DNA from: Streptomyces sp. WMMC940
GTDB lineage: Bacteria > Actinomycetota > Actinomycetes > Streptomycetales > Streptomycetaceae
Length of the DNA stretch: 64,000 nucleotides
Direction: 5' to 3'
NCBI RefSeq assembly: GCF_027460265.1
Contig: NZ_JAPZBC010000001.1
Span: 2,631,501-2,695,500 of the forward strand
Made by a program: the position numbers and the translations under genes
In this document: piece after piece, positions 43,485 to 56,205 of the stretch
Layout: each line of letters opens with the position of its first letter
How positions within the stretch are numbered: the first letter of the stretch is position 1
The notes under the pieces: generated by a model
What the model was told of the DNA's origin: nothing
Seen by the model: only the letters and a program-made list of their open reading frames with translations
The model's database searches: none

Positions 43485-44183
43485 TCAGTGCCCCAGATGC
43501 TTGCGCAGCCGGTCATGGAGGTCCGTGATGCGCTTGCCGCGCTTCGGCTTGGCCTCCACATTGCCGAAGACGGAATAGCCGTTGACGACCACCACCGGGG
43601 CCTCCGGGTCGGCCGCCTCCAGGGTGACGACCTCGAAGTTGCCGAAGATGCCCGTGCCGCTGCCGCGCAGCGAGATGTTCTCGGGGACGCGCACCTCCAC
43701 ATTGCCGAAGATCGAGGTCGCGTTGATGACGGTGAGCCGCTGGCCGAACATGGCCTCGGTCAGATCGATCTCGATGTTGCCGAAGAGCGAGAACGCCTGG
43801 GTCCGGGCGCCGACGCGCCAGCGGCCCTTGCGGGTGGAGCTGGAGAAGACGGCGACGAGGTTCTCGGCGGGGCCGGCGGGGGTCTCGGGGCCGTACGCGT
43901 ACGGGGCGGGCTCCTGACGGGGCGGCCCACTCGCCGGGAGGTCGCGGACGATCGGCTCCAGTTCGCCGACGGTCTTGGCCCGGTAGACCGCGTCGATCCG
44001 CTCGGCGTGCTCCTCGGCGTCGAGCCGGCCCTCGGCCAGGGCCTCCCGGAGGATGTCCGCGATCCTGTCGCGATCCGCGTCGGAGGCGCGGATCGCCCCG
44101 GCGGGGTCCGCGGGCACCGCGGGCGCGACCGGCTTCTGGGGCTGTCCGCGGCCGGGGGCTGAATCATGCTTGTCGAGGTCCAC
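43485..44183 (-). CDS. DUF1707 / LiaF-like C-terminal domain protein
   Basis: A 232-aa cytoplasmic protein. DUF1707 spans about residues 30-85 (IRASDADRDRIADILREALA, then RLDAEEHAERIDAVYRA). The C-terminal half is a LiaF/DUF2154-like beta-repeat in which FGN recurs (SLFGNIEIDL, SIFGNVEVRV, GIFGNFEVV, SVFGNVEAK), as in cell-envelope-stress proteins. No transmembrane segment is seen, unlike full LiaF. Divergent from fumA; a CGCGAT-AG-ATCGCG dyad upstream may be its operator. Confidence 0.88.
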   Translation of the reverse strand: MDLDKHDSAPGRGQPQKPVAPAVPADPAGAIRASDADRDRIADILREALAEGRLDAEEHAERIDAVYRAKTVGELEPIVRDLPASGPPRQEPAPYAYGPETPAGPAENLVAVFSSSTRKGRWRVGARTQAFSLFGNIEIDLTEAMFGQRLTVINATSIFGNVEVRVPENISLRGSGTGIFGNFEVVTLEAADPEAPVVVVNGYSVFGNVEAKPKRGKRITDLHDRLRKHLGH

Positions 44184-44201
44184 ACCAACACCCTAGCGAA
44201 A

Positions 44202-44215
44202 CGCGATAGATCGCG
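44202..44215. promoter_or_regulatory. CGCGAT dyad, candidate operator
   Basis: CGCGATAGATCGCG, a perfect 6-bp dyad with 2-bp centre, flanked on both sides by CTAG. It lies 19 bp upstream of the DUF1707 gene start. The rest of the 44216-44519 intergenic region up to fumA holds no gene. Confidence 0.5.
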
Positions 44216-44519
44216 ACTAGTGGCCGCGCGCGACACCCTCACTCCGCGTCGCTCCGGGCCGTCGCGCCCCCGCCGGTACCGAAACGCCCGCAAGCCCGCG
44301 CCGGTGCCGACGCCCTTGCACCCGCACGCCGGCACGCCCGCACGCCCGCCGGACACGATCCCGGAGCCGGGCGCCCCGGCCCGACAGCGCCGGGCCCCGG
44401 GCGCCCCCGACGCCAACTGAGCCTTACCTCACAAGCCCGGACGGCGGGGGGCGTCTTACGCTTGTGGGCGCGCTGCCAATGGATGCCAGCCGCCGTCTGC
44501 CGAGTGAGGAATGGCCGCA

Positions 44520-46211
<1,692 letters not shown>

Positions 46212-46289
46212 GCCCGGGACCGGGTCGGGACCACCGGACCCGGAGGATCCCCCGGCGCGCACCGCAGCACCCGGGAGGGCGCCCACGCA

Positions 46290-46323
46290 AGACGCTCGGC
46301 TGGGATACCCCAGCCGAGCGTCT
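46290..46323 (+). terminator. stem-loop terminator of class I fumarase
   Basis: AGACGCTCGGCTGGG / CCCAGCCGAGCGTCT, 15-bp stem with a 4-base loop, 78 bp past the stop. Confidence 0.85.
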
Positions 46324-46556
46324 ACGTGATCCACTCACCACCTGAAACCAAGTGGTGTTGCGACGACCCCTTGAACACAAGCCCCGGCGGCGGGGCCCTC
46401 TTCCGTGTCCCGCGCCGCCTCCAGGCCGCCGTGGCACGGCTCCCCGGGCGGCGCCGCCTCCCCGGTCCGGCGCCGTCGAGGGCTTCTACTGGCCGGTGGC
46501 GCGCTTGGGAATACACGGAACCAGGGGCGTGCTGACCTTGTTCAGGAGGTTTGAGG

Positions 46557-47963
46557 ATGTCCGACGCGAGCGAGAACGCAGGCCGTCACCGGATCGAGTA
46601 CGACTCCATGGGGGAAGTGCGGGTGCCGGAGCACGCCAAGTGGCGCGCCCAGACCCAGCGGGCGGTGGAGAACTTCCCGGTCTCCGGACAACGGCTGGAA
46701 CGCGCCCATGTGGAGGCGCTGGCCCGGATCAAGGCAGCCGCCGCCAAGGTCAACGCGGAGCTCGGCGTGCTCGACGAGGACATCGCCCTGGCGGTCCAGG
46801 AGGCCGCAGCGGAGGTCGCCGAGGGGCGCTGGGACGAGCACTTCCCCGTGGACGTCTTCCAGACCGGCTCGGGGACGTCGTCCAACATGAACATGAACGA
46901 GGTCCTGGCCACCCTGGCGTCCGAGCGCCTCGGCCGCGACGTGCACCCCAACGACCACGTCAACGCCTCGCAGTCGTCCAACGACGTCTTCCCCTCCTCG
47001 ATCCACATCGCCGCGACGGCGGCCGTGACGAGGGACCTGGTCCCCGCGCTGGAGCACCTGGCGGAGGCGCTGGAGCGCAAGGCCGGGGAGTTCTCCCGAG
47101 TGGTGAAGTCCGGCCGTACGCACCTGATGGACGCGACACCGGTCACTCTCGGCCAGGAGTTCGGCGGCTACGCGGCGCAGATCCGGTACGGGATCGAACG
47201 ACTGAACGCATCGCTGCCCCGGCTCGCCGAACTCCCCCTCGGCGGTACGGCGGTGGGCACGGGCGTCAACACACCGCCCGGGTTCCCTGCGGCGGTCATC
47301 GCCGAGGTGGCGCGGACGACCGGGCTGCCGCTGACCGAGGCGCGCGACCACTTCGAGGCACAGGGCGCCCGTGACGGGCTTGTCGAGACGAGCGGCCAGC
47401 TGCGGACGATCGCCGTCTCGCTGACCAAGATCTCGAATGATCTTCGCTGGATGGCGAGCGGCCCGCGCACCGGGCTCGCCGAGATCCGGCTGCCCGACCT
47501 GCAACCGGGTTCCTCGATCATGCCCGGCAAGGTCAACCCGGTCGTCCCCGAGGCCGTCCTGATGGTGGCCGCCCAGGTCATGGGCAACGACACGACGGTC
47601 GCGGTGGCGGGCGCGGCGGGCAACTTCGAGCTGAACGTGATGCTCCCGGTGATGGCCAAGAACCTGCTGGAGTCGGTGCGGCTCCTCGCGAACGCTTCCC
47701 GGCTGCTCGCCGACCGCACGGTGGACGGCATCACGGCGGACGAGAAGCGGGCCCGCGAGTACGCCGAGTCGTCCCCCTCCGTGGTCACCCCGCTCAACAA
47801 GTACATCGGGTACGAGGAGGCCGCGAAGGTCGCCAAGAGGTCGCTGGCCGAGCGGAGGACGATCCGTGAAGTGGTGCTGGAGGGCGGGTACGTGGAGCGC
47901 GGCGCGCTCACGCTCGAGCAGTTGGACGAGGCGCTGGACGTGCTGCGGATGACGCGTCCCTGA
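46557..47963 (+). CDS. fumC: class II fumarate hydratase
   Basis: A 468-aa oxygen-stable, cluster-free fumarase of the aspartase/fumarase superfamily. Conserved regions are [54 protein letters not shown] and the signature [15 protein letters not shown] with the catalytic Ser loop. ATG 46557 has AGGAGG 8-13 bases upstream. Having both fumarase classes side by side gives activity under both iron-replete and oxidative conditions; the terminator between them suggests separate control. Confidence 0.95.
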   Translation: MSDASENAGRHRIEYDSMGEVRVPEHAKWRAQTQRAVENFPVSGQRLERAHVEALARIKAAAAKVNAELGVLDEDIALAVQEAAAEVAEGRWDEHFPVDVFQTGSGTSSNMNMNEVLATLASERLGRDVHPNDHVNASQSSNDVFPSSIHIAATAAVTRDLVPALEHLAEALERKAGEFSRVVKSGRTHLMDATPVTLGQEFGGYAAQIRYGIERLNASLPRLAELPLGGTAVGTGVNTPPGFPAAVIAEVARTTGLPLTEARDHFEAQGARDGLVETSGQLRTIAVSLTKISNDLRWMASGPRTGLAEIRLPDLQPGSSIMPGKVNPVVPEAVLMVAAQVMGNDTTVAVAGAAGNFELNVMLPVMAKNLLESVRLLANASRLLADRTVDGITADEKRAREYAESSPSVVTPLNKYIGYEEAAKVAKRSLAERRTIREVVLEGGYVERGALTLEQLDEALDVLRMTRP

Positions 47964-48036
47964 GGTGCTCGCCGGCCGCCGCGGACTCCCCGCGGCCCTC
48001 GACGGCGCCCTCCCGACGCGGCACTAGGATCCCTGC

Positions 48037-48702
48037 ATGACGGGATCGGCGGGCTTCGAGCACTGGGCGCCGGGGGAGCAGATCCTCTGGCGGTATCGCG
48101 GCAACGGCTCCTCCGACGTGCACATCTGCAGGCCCGTGACCGTGGTCCGGGACACCGACGAGTTGCTGGCGGTGTGGATGGCCCCGGGCACCGAGTGCGT
48201 GAAACCGGTGCTCGCCGACGGGACGCCCGTGCACCACGAACCGCTCGCCACGCGGTACACCTCGCCCCGGACGACCGTACGCGCCCGATGGTCCGGAACG
48301 GGCGTGCTGAAGCTCGCCAGACCGGGCGAGGCGTGGTCGGTGTGGCTCTTCTGGGAAGAGGGCTGGCAGTTCAGGAACTGGTACGTGAACCTGGAGGAAC
48401 CGCATCTGCGTTGGTCCGGCGGGGTCGACTCCGAGGATCACTTTCTGGACATCGCCGTGCAGCCGGACCGCAGCTGGCAGTGGCTGGACGAGGACGAGTT
48501 CGAACAGGCGCGTACGGCCGGCCTGATGGGCGAGGAACAGGCGCGGCGGGTGCGTGCGGCCGGGCGGGAAGCGGTCGAGGTGATCGGCGACTGGGGCCCA
48601 CCGTACTGCGACGGCTGGGAGGGCTGGCGGCCCGACCCGCGCTGGCCTGTACCGGAGCTTCCGGCCGACTGGAATCGGACCCCCGCGCCCACGTCCGCAT
48701 GA
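48037..48702 (+). CDS. DUF402 domain protein
   Basis: A 221-aa protein of the DUF402 (FomD-like) family. The beta-barrel core contains ILWRYRGNGSSDVHICRPVT, AWSVWLFWEEGWQFRNWYVN and LEEPHLRW, VDSEDHFLDIAVQPDRSWQW and DEDEFEQARTAGLM. FomD-type members hydrolyse nucleotide-linked phosphonates or nucleoside diphosphates with a metal; no substrate can be assigned here. It follows fumC by 73 bp and may share its transcript. Confidence 0.88.
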   Translation: MTGSAGFEHWAPGEQILWRYRGNGSSDVHICRPVTVVRDTDELLAVWMAPGTECVKPVLADGTPVHHEPLATRYTSPRTTVRARWSGTGVLKLARPGEAWSVWLFWEEGWQFRNWYVNLEEPHLRWSGGVDSEDHFLDIAVQPDRSWQWLDEDEFEQARTAGLMGEEQARRVRAAGREAVEVIGDWGPPYCDGWEGWRPDPRWPVPELPADWNRTPAPTSA

Positions 48703-49112
48703 CGACGCCGTGAGACCCTTGATGCGCCCCCGGGGTTCAAACGTAGGATCGTCCTCCGCAAGGCCACATCGCATCAACGATTGAGCGCAGCACAAGAACT
48801 GACCGTAAGTCATCACAAGGGGGACTGAACCGTGCCGGATGTGTGCCCGGATCTCCCCCGATCTGTCGACGCCTCGCCCGGATTGGGTATGGGCTATATC
48901 GACCTTCCAGGGGCGTTGCCGTCCCGGGCCAGGGGTGTGTTCGCCCGATGGCCCGGGGAACCGCGGCTCAGCCACGGTCGTCACCGCCCCCGGAGGCGCA
49001 CAGCGGCACCCGAGGCGCCGGGACCCGCCGTGCCGGTCGTGCCGTGCCCGGCAGGATCGGCAGGACGGTTCCCAGCCTCGCACCACCGGCCCGGACGGAC
49101 GGAATCCCAGGC
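48703..49112. other. intergenic region upstream of the phosphatase gene
   Basis: 410 bp. The frame of the next gene stays open back to 48843, but that stretch lacks conserved features, so I regard it as promoter and leader sequence. A relatively AT-rich patch at 48775-48830 (AACGATTGAGCGCAGCACAA) probably holds a promoter. Confidence 0.4.
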
Positions 49113-51002
49113 GTGACGGAGCACCCCACCTCCCACGAAGGCCGGCAGCCCGTGGCTGCCCGGCCGCAGGAGCGCACCCGGCCGCGGCAGGAGGCCGCCG
49201 CCCATGCCCCCCTGCCGGCCGCGCCCGCCGCGGTCCCGCCGCAGCCGCCCGCGCCCCCGGAGCCGCCGCAGGATCCCGCGGGCCTGGCGCGCCGCGAGGG
49301 CGACCGGCTGCGTTTCGTCGGGGCGGCGACCCGGCGGATCGCCCGCGGTATGGACCTGGACGAGATCGTGCTCGGGCTGTGCCGGGCCACGGTGCCCACG
49401 TTCTCCGACGCGATCCTGGTGTACCTGCGGGATCCGCTGCCCGTGGGTGACGAGCGGCCGGTCGCGCCGTTCGTGCTGCGGCTCCGCCGGACCGACAGGT
49501 TGCGTTTAACCGACGAGGACACCGACGGCGCCCTGATCGGCGGCGTCCAGGTGCCGGTGCTCGGCCCCCCGGCGGACGTGGCGCCGGCCGCCGAGCTGTG
49601 CGAGGTGATCGCCGGCGGTCCGCTCGCGGAGGTGCTGCGGGGTGTGCGCCCGGTCTTCGGCGACTCGGCCGCCGCCCGGGCCGCGCTGCCCGAACTGCTG
49701 GGCGACGGCAAGACCCTGCCCGCGGGGCAGCGGGCGATCCTGGCCCCGCTGCGCGGCCGGCGCCGGGTCACCGGCGCCGCGATCTTCCTTCGGCGTCCGG
49801 ACCGGCCGGCCTTCGAGCCGGACGATCTGCTCGTGGCCGCCCAGCTGGCGACGCACACCGCGCTCGGCATCGACAAGGCGGTCCTGTACGGCCGTGAGGC
49901 GTACATCGCGGACGAGCTGCAGCGCACGATGCTGCCCGAGGGGCTGCCGCAGCCGACCGGCGTACGGCTGGCCTCGCGCTATCTCCCGGCCGCGGAGACG
50001 GCCCGGGTCGGCGGCGACTGGTACGACGCCATCCCGCTGCCCGGCAGCCGGGTCGCCCTGGTCGTCGGCGACGTCATGGGCCACTCGATGACCTCAGCCG
50101 CGATCATGGGCCAGTTGCGGACGACGGCCCAGACCCTGGCCGGTCTGGACCTGCCCCCGCAAGAGGTGCTGCACCACCTCGACGAGCAGGCGCAGCGGCT
50201 CGGCACCGACCGCATGGCGACCTGCCTGTACGCGGTCTACGACCCGGTCTCGCACCGGATCACGATCGCCAACGCCGGCCATCCGCCGCCCATACTGCTG
50301 CACCTCGGCGGCCGGGCGGAGGTCCTGCGGGTGCCGCCGGGCGCCCCCATCGGCGTGGGCGGGGTGGACTTCGAGGCCGTGGAGCTGGACGCGCCCGCCG
50401 GGGCGACGCTGCTGCTGTACACGGACGGGCTGGTGGAGTCGCGGCTGCGGGACGTGTGGACCGGCATCGAGCAGCTGAGGGAGCGGCTGGCCGCGACTGC
50501 GCAGCTCACCGGCCCCGACCATTCGCCGCCGCTGGAGGCGCTCTGCGACGACGTGCTGGACATGCTCGGCCCGGGTGACCGGGACGACGACATCGCGCTG
50601 CTCGCGGCCCGTTTCGACGGGATCGCTCCGAGTGACGTCGCGTACTGGTTCCTGGAGCCCGAGGACTCCGCCCCCGGCCGGGCCCGCCGGCTGGCCCGCA
50701 GGGCACTGGCACGATGGGGCCTGGAGGAGCTGTCCGACTCGGTGGAACTGCTGGTCAGCGAAGTGGTGACCAATGCCGTGCGGTACGCGGAGCGGCCGGT
50801 GACCCTGCGGCTCCTGCGCACCGACGTGCTGCGGTGCGAGGTCGGTGACGACTCGCCGCAGCTGCCGCGTCAGCGGCGGGCCCGGGACACGGACGAGGGC
50901 GGCCGCGGGTTGTTCCTGGTGAACCGGCTGGCCCGGCGATGGGGGGCGACGCGGCTGTCCACGGGCAAGGTCGTGTGGTTCGAGTTGTCCACCCAGGCGT
51001 GA
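49113..51002 (+). CDS. GAF - PP2C (SpoIIE) phosphatase - HATPase signalling protein
   Basis: A 629-aa signalling protein. After a proline-rich N-terminus comes a GAF-like region (about residues 65-270). The PP2C/SpoIIE phosphatase (about 280-490) has metal residues in [57 protein letters not shown] and [14 protein letters not shown]. The C-terminus is an anti-sigma-like HATPase ([20 protein letters not shown], then [20 protein letters not shown]). Such fusions both dephosphorylate anti-anti-sigma factors and phosphorylate or bind sigma partners. GTG 49113 is the likeliest start; upstream starts to 48843 are possible. Confidence 0.9.
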   Translation: MTEHPTSHEGRQPVAARPQERTRPRQEAAAHAPLPAAPAAVPPQPPAPPEPPQDPAGLARREGDRLRFVGAATRRIARGMDLDEIVLGLCRATVPTFSDAILVYLRDPLPVGDERPVAPFVLRLRRTDRLRLTDEDTDGALIGGVQVPVLGPPADVAPAAELCEVIAGGPLAEVLRGVRPVFGDSAAARAALPELLGDGKTLPAGQRAILAPLRGRRRVTGAAIFLRRPDRPAFEPDDLLVAAQLATHTALGIDKAVLYGREAYIADELQRTMLPEGLPQPTGVRLASRYLPAAETARVGGDWYDAIPLPGSRVALVVGDVMGHSMTSAAIMGQLRTTAQTLAGLDLPPQEVLHHLDEQAQRLGTDRMATCLYAVYDPVSHRITIANAGHPPPILLHLGGRAEVLRVPPGAPIGVGGVDFEAVELDAPAGATLLLYTDGLVESRLRDVWTGIEQLRERLAATAQLTGPDHSPPLEALCDDVLDMLGPGDRDDDIALLAARFDGIAPSDVAYWFLEPEDSAPGRARRLARRALARWGLEELSDSVELLVSEVVTNAVRYAERPVTLRLLRTDVLRCEVGDDSPQLPRQRRARDTDEGGRGLFLVNRLARRWGATRLSTGKVVWFELSTQA

Positions 51003-51118
51003 CCAGTAACGGAGCCAAACCTGGACATGGTCCAAATGTTGCCGACTTCGCATGTAAGGAGTTGACTGGGGCACACGGCCGAAGCGACCACATTCCCTCG
51101 ATGGACGGGAGGACGCTC

Positions 51119-52582
51119 GTGACCGAGTCACCCCCCAAAGCTCCGTACACGACGAACAACCACGGCATTCCCGTGGAGAGCGACGAGCACTCGCTGACCG
51201 TGGGGCCGGACGGCCCGATCCTTCTGCAGGACCATTACCTGATCGAGAAGATGGCCCAGTTCAACCGCGAACGGGTCCCCGAGCGGGTGGTGCACGCCAA
51301 GGGCTCCGGCGCGTACGGCTTCTTCGAAGTCACCAACGACGTCAGCCAGTTCACCAAGGCCGACCTGTTCCAGCCGGGCAGGCGCACCGAGATGCTGGCC
51401 CGGTTCTCGACGGTCGCCGGCGAGCAGGGGTCCCCGGACACCTGGCGCGACCCGCGCGGCTTCGCACTGAAGTTCTACACCGAGCAGGGCAACTACGATC
51501 TGGTCGGCAACAACACGCCGATCTTCTTCGTGCGCGACACGATCAAGTTCCAGGACTTCATCAGGTCGCAGAAGCGACACCCGGCCACCGGGCTGCGCAA
51601 CAACGACATGCAGTGGGACTTCTGGACCCTCTCCCCCGAGTCGGCGCACCAGGTCACCTGGCTGATGGGCGACCGGGGCATCCCCAAGACCTATCGCCAC
51701 ATGAACGGCTACGGATCGCACACCTACATGTGGATCAACGGCGCCGGTGAGCGGTTCTGGGTGAAGTACCACTTCAAGACCGACCAGGGCATCGACTTCC
51801 TCACCCAGGAGGAGGCCGACGAACTCGCCGGTTCCGACGCGGACAAGCACCGGCGCGATCTGTACGACTCGATCGAGGCCGGGGACGCGCCCTCGTGGAC
51901 CCTGAAGGTCCAGGTCATGCCGTTCGAGGACGCCGCGGACTACCGGTTCAACCCCTTCGACCTGACGAAGGTGTGGCCGCACGGGGACTACCCGCTGATC
52001 GACGTGGGCCGGATGACGCTGAACCGGAACCCGGAGGACTACTTCATCCACATCGAGCAGGCCGCCTTCGAGCCGTCGAACATGGTTCCGGGCATCGGGC
52101 CGTCGCCGGACAAGATGCTGCTCGGCCGGCTGTTCTCCTACCCGGACACCCACCGGTACCGGATCGGCCCCAACTACGCACAGCTGCCGCCCAACCGGCC
52201 GCACGCACCGGTGAACTCGTACGCCAAGGACGGCCCGATGCGCTACGCCCCGTCCTACGCCGCGCGGCCCTACGCCCCGAACTCCTACGGCGGCCCGGAC
52301 GCCGACTTCGCGCGCTTCGGAGACCCTGCGGGGTGGGCGACGGCCGGTGAGATGGTGCGCGAGGCGTACAAGCTGCACCGCGAGGACGACGACTGGGGCC
52401 AGGCGGGGACGATGGTCCGCAGCGTCCTCGACGACGCCGCCCGTTCGCGGCTGGTTTCGAACGTCAGCGGTCATCTGAAGCAGGGCGTTTCACGGCCGGT
52501 GCTGGACCGGGCGGTGCAGTACTGGCGCAACGTCGACAAGGAGATCGGCGACCGGATCTCCAAGGAGGTCAACGGAGGCTGA
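51119..52582 (+). CDS. monofunctional haem catalase
   Basis: A 487-aa clade-3-like catalase decomposing hydrogen peroxide. The active-site region is [20 protein letters not shown] with the distal His, the NADPH/haem region is [20 protein letters not shown], and the proximal haem ligand Tyr is in [19 protein letters not shown]-terminal [20 protein letters not shown] is typical. GTG 51119 has GGGAGGA upstream; ATG 51101 is an alternative. It converges on the PBP gene with a strong terminator between. Confidence 0.95.
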   Translation: MTESPPKAPYTTNNHGIPVESDEHSLTVGPDGPILLQDHYLIEKMAQFNRERVPERVVHAKGSGAYGFFEVTNDVSQFTKADLFQPGRRTEMLARFSTVAGEQGSPDTWRDPRGFALKFYTEQGNYDLVGNNTPIFFVRDTIKFQDFIRSQKRHPATGLRNNDMQWDFWTLSPESAHQVTWLMGDRGIPKTYRHMNGYGSHTYMWINGAGERFWVKYHFKTDQGIDFLTQEEADELAGSDADKHRRDLYDSIEAGDAPSWTLKVQVMPFEDAADYRFNPFDLTKVWPHGDYPLIDVGRMTLNRNPEDYFIHIEQAAFEPSNMVPGIGPSPDKMLLGRLFSYPDTHRYRIGPNYAQLPPNRPHAPVNSYAKDGPMRYAPSYAARPYAPNSYGGPDADFARFGDPAGWATAGEMVREAYKLHREDDDWGQAGTMVRSVLDDAARSRLVSNVSGHLKQGVSRPVLDRAVQYWRNVDKEIGDRISKEVNGG

Positions 52583-52606
52583 CCGCCCGCCCCGTGCGGA
52601 CCACGC

Positions 52607-52634
52607 GGAAGGGCCCGGCGCTCCGGGCCCTTCC
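52607..52634. terminator. bidirectional terminator catalase / PBP
   Basis: GGAAGGGCCCGG / CCGGGCCCTTCC, 12 perfect bp with CGCT loop between convergent genes. Confidence 0.85.
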
Positions 52635-52697
52635 CGGTCCTGCGGCTCCCCCGTCCCAAGGGCTGTCCGCCGTTCCGCGACAGCCGCGGGACGGCCC

Positions 52698-54995
52698 TCA
52701 GGTGTTCTGGGGCCGGGGCGGCCGTACGCCGGACGTCGTCCCCGTCGTCGTCCCGTCCGTGGTGCCGGAATCGGTCCCGCCGTCGCTCTCGCCGCCCTCC
52801 GTGGTGCCGGAGTCGGTCCCGCCGCCCTCGGTGGTACCGCTGTCGGTGCCCTCCGTGGTGCCCGTCGAGTCGCCCGGCCCGGTGGACTCGTCGTCCGACT
52901 GCGTCGGGTCGGGTGAGGTGCTCGGCCGGTCGTCCGGCTTCTCCGACTGCGACGGCTCGTCCGAGGGCTCCTCCGGCTCCTCGCTCCCGGAGGGCGACCC
53001 GCTGGGACTCGCCGGGAGCTCCTCCTGCACCGGCGCCATGAGATCCAGGTCGAACCGCTCGTCCGAGCCGCCGCCGAGCGCGCCGGTCGTGTACTGCTGC
53101 CAGATCATGGCCGGCACCCCACCGCCGTTGGCGCGGCCCTCGTTGATGGTGTCGGTCAGGGTCACCTGGCGGCCCTTGGCGTCCTCCCCGAACAGACCGA
53201 CGGCGGTCACCAGTTCGGGCGTGTATCCCACGAACCAGGCCGAGCGGTTGTTCTCCGAGGTGCCGGTCTTGCCGGCCGCGGAGTAGTCGCCCTGGGCGTT
53301 GCGGCCGGAGCCGCTCCGCACCACGCCGGTCATGGCCTGGGTCACGGTGTCGGCGGCCTCCCGGCTGATGACCCGGTCACCGCCCTCGGGGGCGGCTCCC
53401 GCCTCGCGGGTGCGGTGCTTGACGTCCTTCACGATCGAGGGCACGACCTGCTCGCCGTGGTTGTCGAGGGTCGCGTAGGCCGCGGCCATGTCCCAGGTCG
53501 ACGCGCCCATCGTGCCGAGTGACATCGCCGGCCGCACCGGCCAGCCCTCGCCGTCGTGCATCCCGAGGCCGACCGCGGTCTCCTTCACCTTGCCGGGGCC
53601 GACGTCCACGATCATCTGGGCGTACACCGAGTTGATCGAGCTGTTGGTGGCCCTCTGGACGGTGACGGGGCCGTAGCTGCGGTCGTCCTCGTTCTCCGGC
53701 GCGAAGGGCGTGTCGCTGCCCTCCACCGGGCGCTTGCTGTTGCCGTCGTAGATCGTGTTGAGGCCGATCCGTCGGCCGTCCTGGGTCTCGGCCCCGTTCT
53801 CCAGCGCGGAGGCGAGCACGATGGGCTTGAACGTGGACGCGGGCTGGTAGTCGCGCCGGGTGGCGTTGGAGATCCAGTGCTCGGTCGCGCCGACCCCGCC
53901 GTACAGGGCGACGACCTTGCCGGTCTTCGGGTCGACGGAGGTCGCTCCCGCCTGGACGGTCGCGTCGCGCGTGTCGCCCTTGCGGTCGAGCTTCTCCTCC
54001 AACTGCTCGCCGACGGCCTTGAGGAGGGCGTTCTGGCGCTTCTTCTCGATGCTGAGCGTGATCGTCCAGCCGCCGGCCTCGATCTGGTCCTCACTGACGC
54101 CGCGCCTGGCGAGTTCGGCGTTGGCCGCCTTGACGAGGTAACCGGTCTGCCCCTCCATACCCGGGGCCGCCTTCGGCTCCTTCGGCACCGGGAACGAGAG
54201 GGCCGAACGCGCGGACGCGTCCAGCCAGTTCTCCCCGACCATGTTGTTCAGGACGTAGTTCCAGCGCTCGCTCACCAGCTTCCTGCCGGTCGGCGAGGCA
54301 ACCGCCCAGTCGTACTGGCTGGGGGCCTGGAGCAGGGCGGCGAGGTAGGCGCCCTCGGCGACGGTCAGCTTCTGGGCGTCCTTGCGGTAGTACGCCTGGG
54401 CCGCGGCCTGGATGCCGTAGGCGCCGCGCCCGTAGTAGCTGGTGTTCAGGTAGCCGGCGAGGATCTCGTCCTTGTCCTTCTGCTGGTCCACCTTCAGCGA
54501 GATCACCAGCTCCTTGAGCTTGCGGGTGACCGTCTGGTCCTGGTTCAGGTAGTAGTTCTTGACGTACTGCTGGGTGATCGTCGAGCCGCCCTGCTTGCCC
54601 CCGCCGGTCAGGGTGTTGAAGACACCACGCGCGGTGCCCTTCAGGTCGACGCCGGAGTCCTTGTAGAAGGTCTTGTTCTCGGCGGCGACGAAGGCCTTCT
54701 CGACGTCGTCCGGGATCTTGTCCAGACCGACGATCTCGCGGTTGACGGAGCCGGTACGGGTCAGGATGGAGCCGTCGCTGTACTTGTAGACGTTGCTCTC
54801 CTTCTCGGCCTGCGCGTTGGCCGTGGGGACCGGCACCAGCAGGTAGACGATGAAGAGCGCGCCCATGCCCAGCAGGCAGAGGGTGAAGAAGGTGCCCAGC
54901 AGCTTCCGCCAGGTGAGGAAGCGCCGTATGCCCCCGGCCTTGCCCGCCCGGCGCGCGTCGCGCTGCCGGGTTCTCCGCGCTTCCGCTCGGCCCAT
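52698..54995 (-). CDS. class A penicillin-binding protein
   Basis: A 765-aa bifunctional peptidoglycan synthase anchored by one helix (about residues 33-53). The GT51 transglycosylase has the catalytic Glu in FVAAENKTFYKDSGVD, plus GGSTITQQYVKNYYLNQ and LNTSYYGRGAYGIQAAAQAY. The transpeptidase has the nucleophile in QPASTFKPIVLAS, SSIN in RATNSSINSVYAQM and KTGT in SAAGKTGTSENNRSAWF. The last 110 residues are a low-complexity acidic Ser/Thr/Gly tail with repeated DSGTTEGG units, probably extracellular and exposed. ATG 54995 is the only reasonable start. Confidence 0.95.
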   Translation of the reverse strand: MGRAEARRTRQRDARRAGKAGGIRRFLTWRKLLGTFFTLCLLGMGALFIVYLLVPVPTANAQAEKESNVYKYSDGSILTRTGSVNREIVGLDKIPDDVEKAFVAAENKTFYKDSGVDLKGTARGVFNTLTGGGKQGGSTITQQYVKNYYLNQDQTVTRKLKELVISLKVDQQKDKDEILAGYLNTSYYGRGAYGIQAAAQAYYRKDAQKLTVAEGAYLAALLQAPSQYDWAVASPTGRKLVSERWNYVLNNMVGENWLDASARSALSFPVPKEPKAAPGMEGQTGYLVKAANAELARRGVSEDQIEAGGWTITLSIEKKRQNALLKAVGEQLEEKLDRKGDTRDATVQAGATSVDPKTGKVVALYGGVGATEHWISNATRRDYQPASTFKPIVLASALENGAETQDGRRIGLNTIYDGNSKRPVEGSDTPFAPENEDDRSYGPVTVQRATNSSINSVYAQMIVDVGPGKVKETAVGLGMHDGEGWPVRPAMSLGTMGASTWDMAAAYATLDNHGEQVVPSIVKDVKHRTREAGAAPEGGDRVISREAADTVTQAMTGVVRSGSGRNAQGDYSAAGKTGTSENNRSAWFVGYTPELVTAVGLFGEDAKGRQVTLTDTINEGRANGGGVPAMIWQQYTTGALGGGSDERFDLDLMAPVQEELPASPSGSPSGSEEPEEPSDEPSQSEKPDDRPSTSPDPTQSDDESTGPGDSTGTTEGTDSGTTEGGGTDSGTTEGGESDGGTDSGTTDGTTTGTTSGVRPPRPQNT

Positions 54996-55202
54996 CGCTT
55001 CGTCGCTCCGCTCTCTGTTCCGCGCTCGTCGTTGGTCGTTGGTCGTGCCGTACCCCGGCGCTCTTCGCCAGATCAGCTCAGAAAGCTAACACCGGTCGTA
55101 CAGACAAAGGACGACCGATCCGGTCTTTTCCGGACGTGACAATCAGCACCCGTCTCACAAGGAACCGACTCACGAGGGGTGCGCAGGGTTGCCGGTTCAG
55201 AT

Positions 55203-55218
55203 AATGTGTAATCACATT
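55203..55218. promoter_or_regulatory. AATGTG-TAAT-CACATT dyad, candidate operator
   Basis: A perfect 6-bp dyad immediately followed by GCTAGCTAG, in the AT-rich part of the divergent PBP/SPFH intergenic region, 49 bp upstream of the SPFH start. Its position suggests control of the SPFH-RHH operon. Confidence 0.5.
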
Positions 55219-55266
55219 GCTAGCTAGTCGGGCCGCCGGTGCGGCCCGCTGAACGGGGGGACCGGA

Positions 55267-56205
55267 ATGCCTGCGACCAGCACATCCCTGCACCACGACG
55301 ACGTACCCGAGATGCCCGCGCCGAAGGTCAGGGAGTTCGCCGCGCACAGCATCGGCGGGGGCCTGGCACTGCTGCTCGCCCTGGCCGGACTCGCGGCCGG
55401 CATCGCACTGATCGTGACGGGTCCCACAGCGACGGCGGCGACCGCGAAGGTCGCACTGGTCGTGCTCGGAATCGTCGTGGTGGCCGCCTCCGCCTTCTCG
55501 ATGTGCGGGCTCAACATGATCGCACCGGGCGAGGCGCGGGTGGTGCAGCTCTTCGGCCGCTACCGGGGCACGATCCGCACGGACGGACTGCGCTGGGTCA
55601 ACCCGCTGACCACCCGGGCGAAGATCTCCACCCGGATCCGCAACCACGAGACCGCGGTGCTCAAGGTCAACGACGCCTACGGCAACCCGATCGAGCTCGC
55701 CGCGGTGGTCGTGTGGAAGGTCGAGGACACCGCACAGGCGATGTTCGAGGTGGACGACTTCCGGGAGTTCGTCTCCACCCAGACCGAGGCGGCGGTGCGG
55801 CACATCGCGATCGAGTACCCGTACGACGCCCACGACGAGGACGGCCTGTCGCTGCGCGGCAACGCCGAGGAGATCACCGAGAAGCTCGCCCTGGAACTGC
55901 GCGCACGGGTCGAGGCGGCGGGCGTCCACATCGTCGAGTCCCGCTTCACCCACCTCGCGTACGCGCCCGAGATCGCCTCGGCCATGCTCCAGCGCCAGCA
56001 GGCGGGGGCCGTGGTCGCCGCCCGCCGGCAGATCGTGGACGGCGCGGTCGGCATGGTGGAGGCCGCGCTGTCGAGGATCACGGAGGAGGGCCTCGTGGAG
56101 CTGGACGACGAACGCAAGGCGGCGATGGTGTCGAACCTGATGGTGGTGCTCTGCGGGGACCGCGCCGCACAGCCCGTCCTGAACACGGGCACGCTCTACC
56201 AGTGA
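55267..56205 (+). CDS. SPFH / band-7 domain membrane protein
   Basis: A 312-aa protein. Two hydrophobic helices (about residues 30-52 and 58-80) form a hairpin anchor, followed by the SPFH domain: [59 protein letters not shown] and [24 protein letters not shown] proteins scaffold membrane microdomains or regulate proteases. Its stop overlaps the next GTG by 4 bp. Confidence 0.92.
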   Translation: MPATSTSLHHDDVPEMPAPKVREFAAHSIGGGLALLLALAGLAAGIALIVTGPTATAATAKVALVVLGIVVVAASAFSMCGLNMIAPGEARVVQLFGRYRGTIRTDGLRWVNPLTTRAKISTRIRNHETAVLKVNDAYGNPIELAAVVVWKVEDTAQAMFEVDDFREFVSTQTEAAVRHIAIEYPYDAHDEDGLSLRGNAEEITEKLALELRARVEAAGVHIVESRFTHLAYAPEIASAMLQRQQAGAVVAARRQIVDGAVGMVEAALSRITEEGLVELDDERKAAMVSNLMVVLCGDRAAQPVLNTGTLYQ

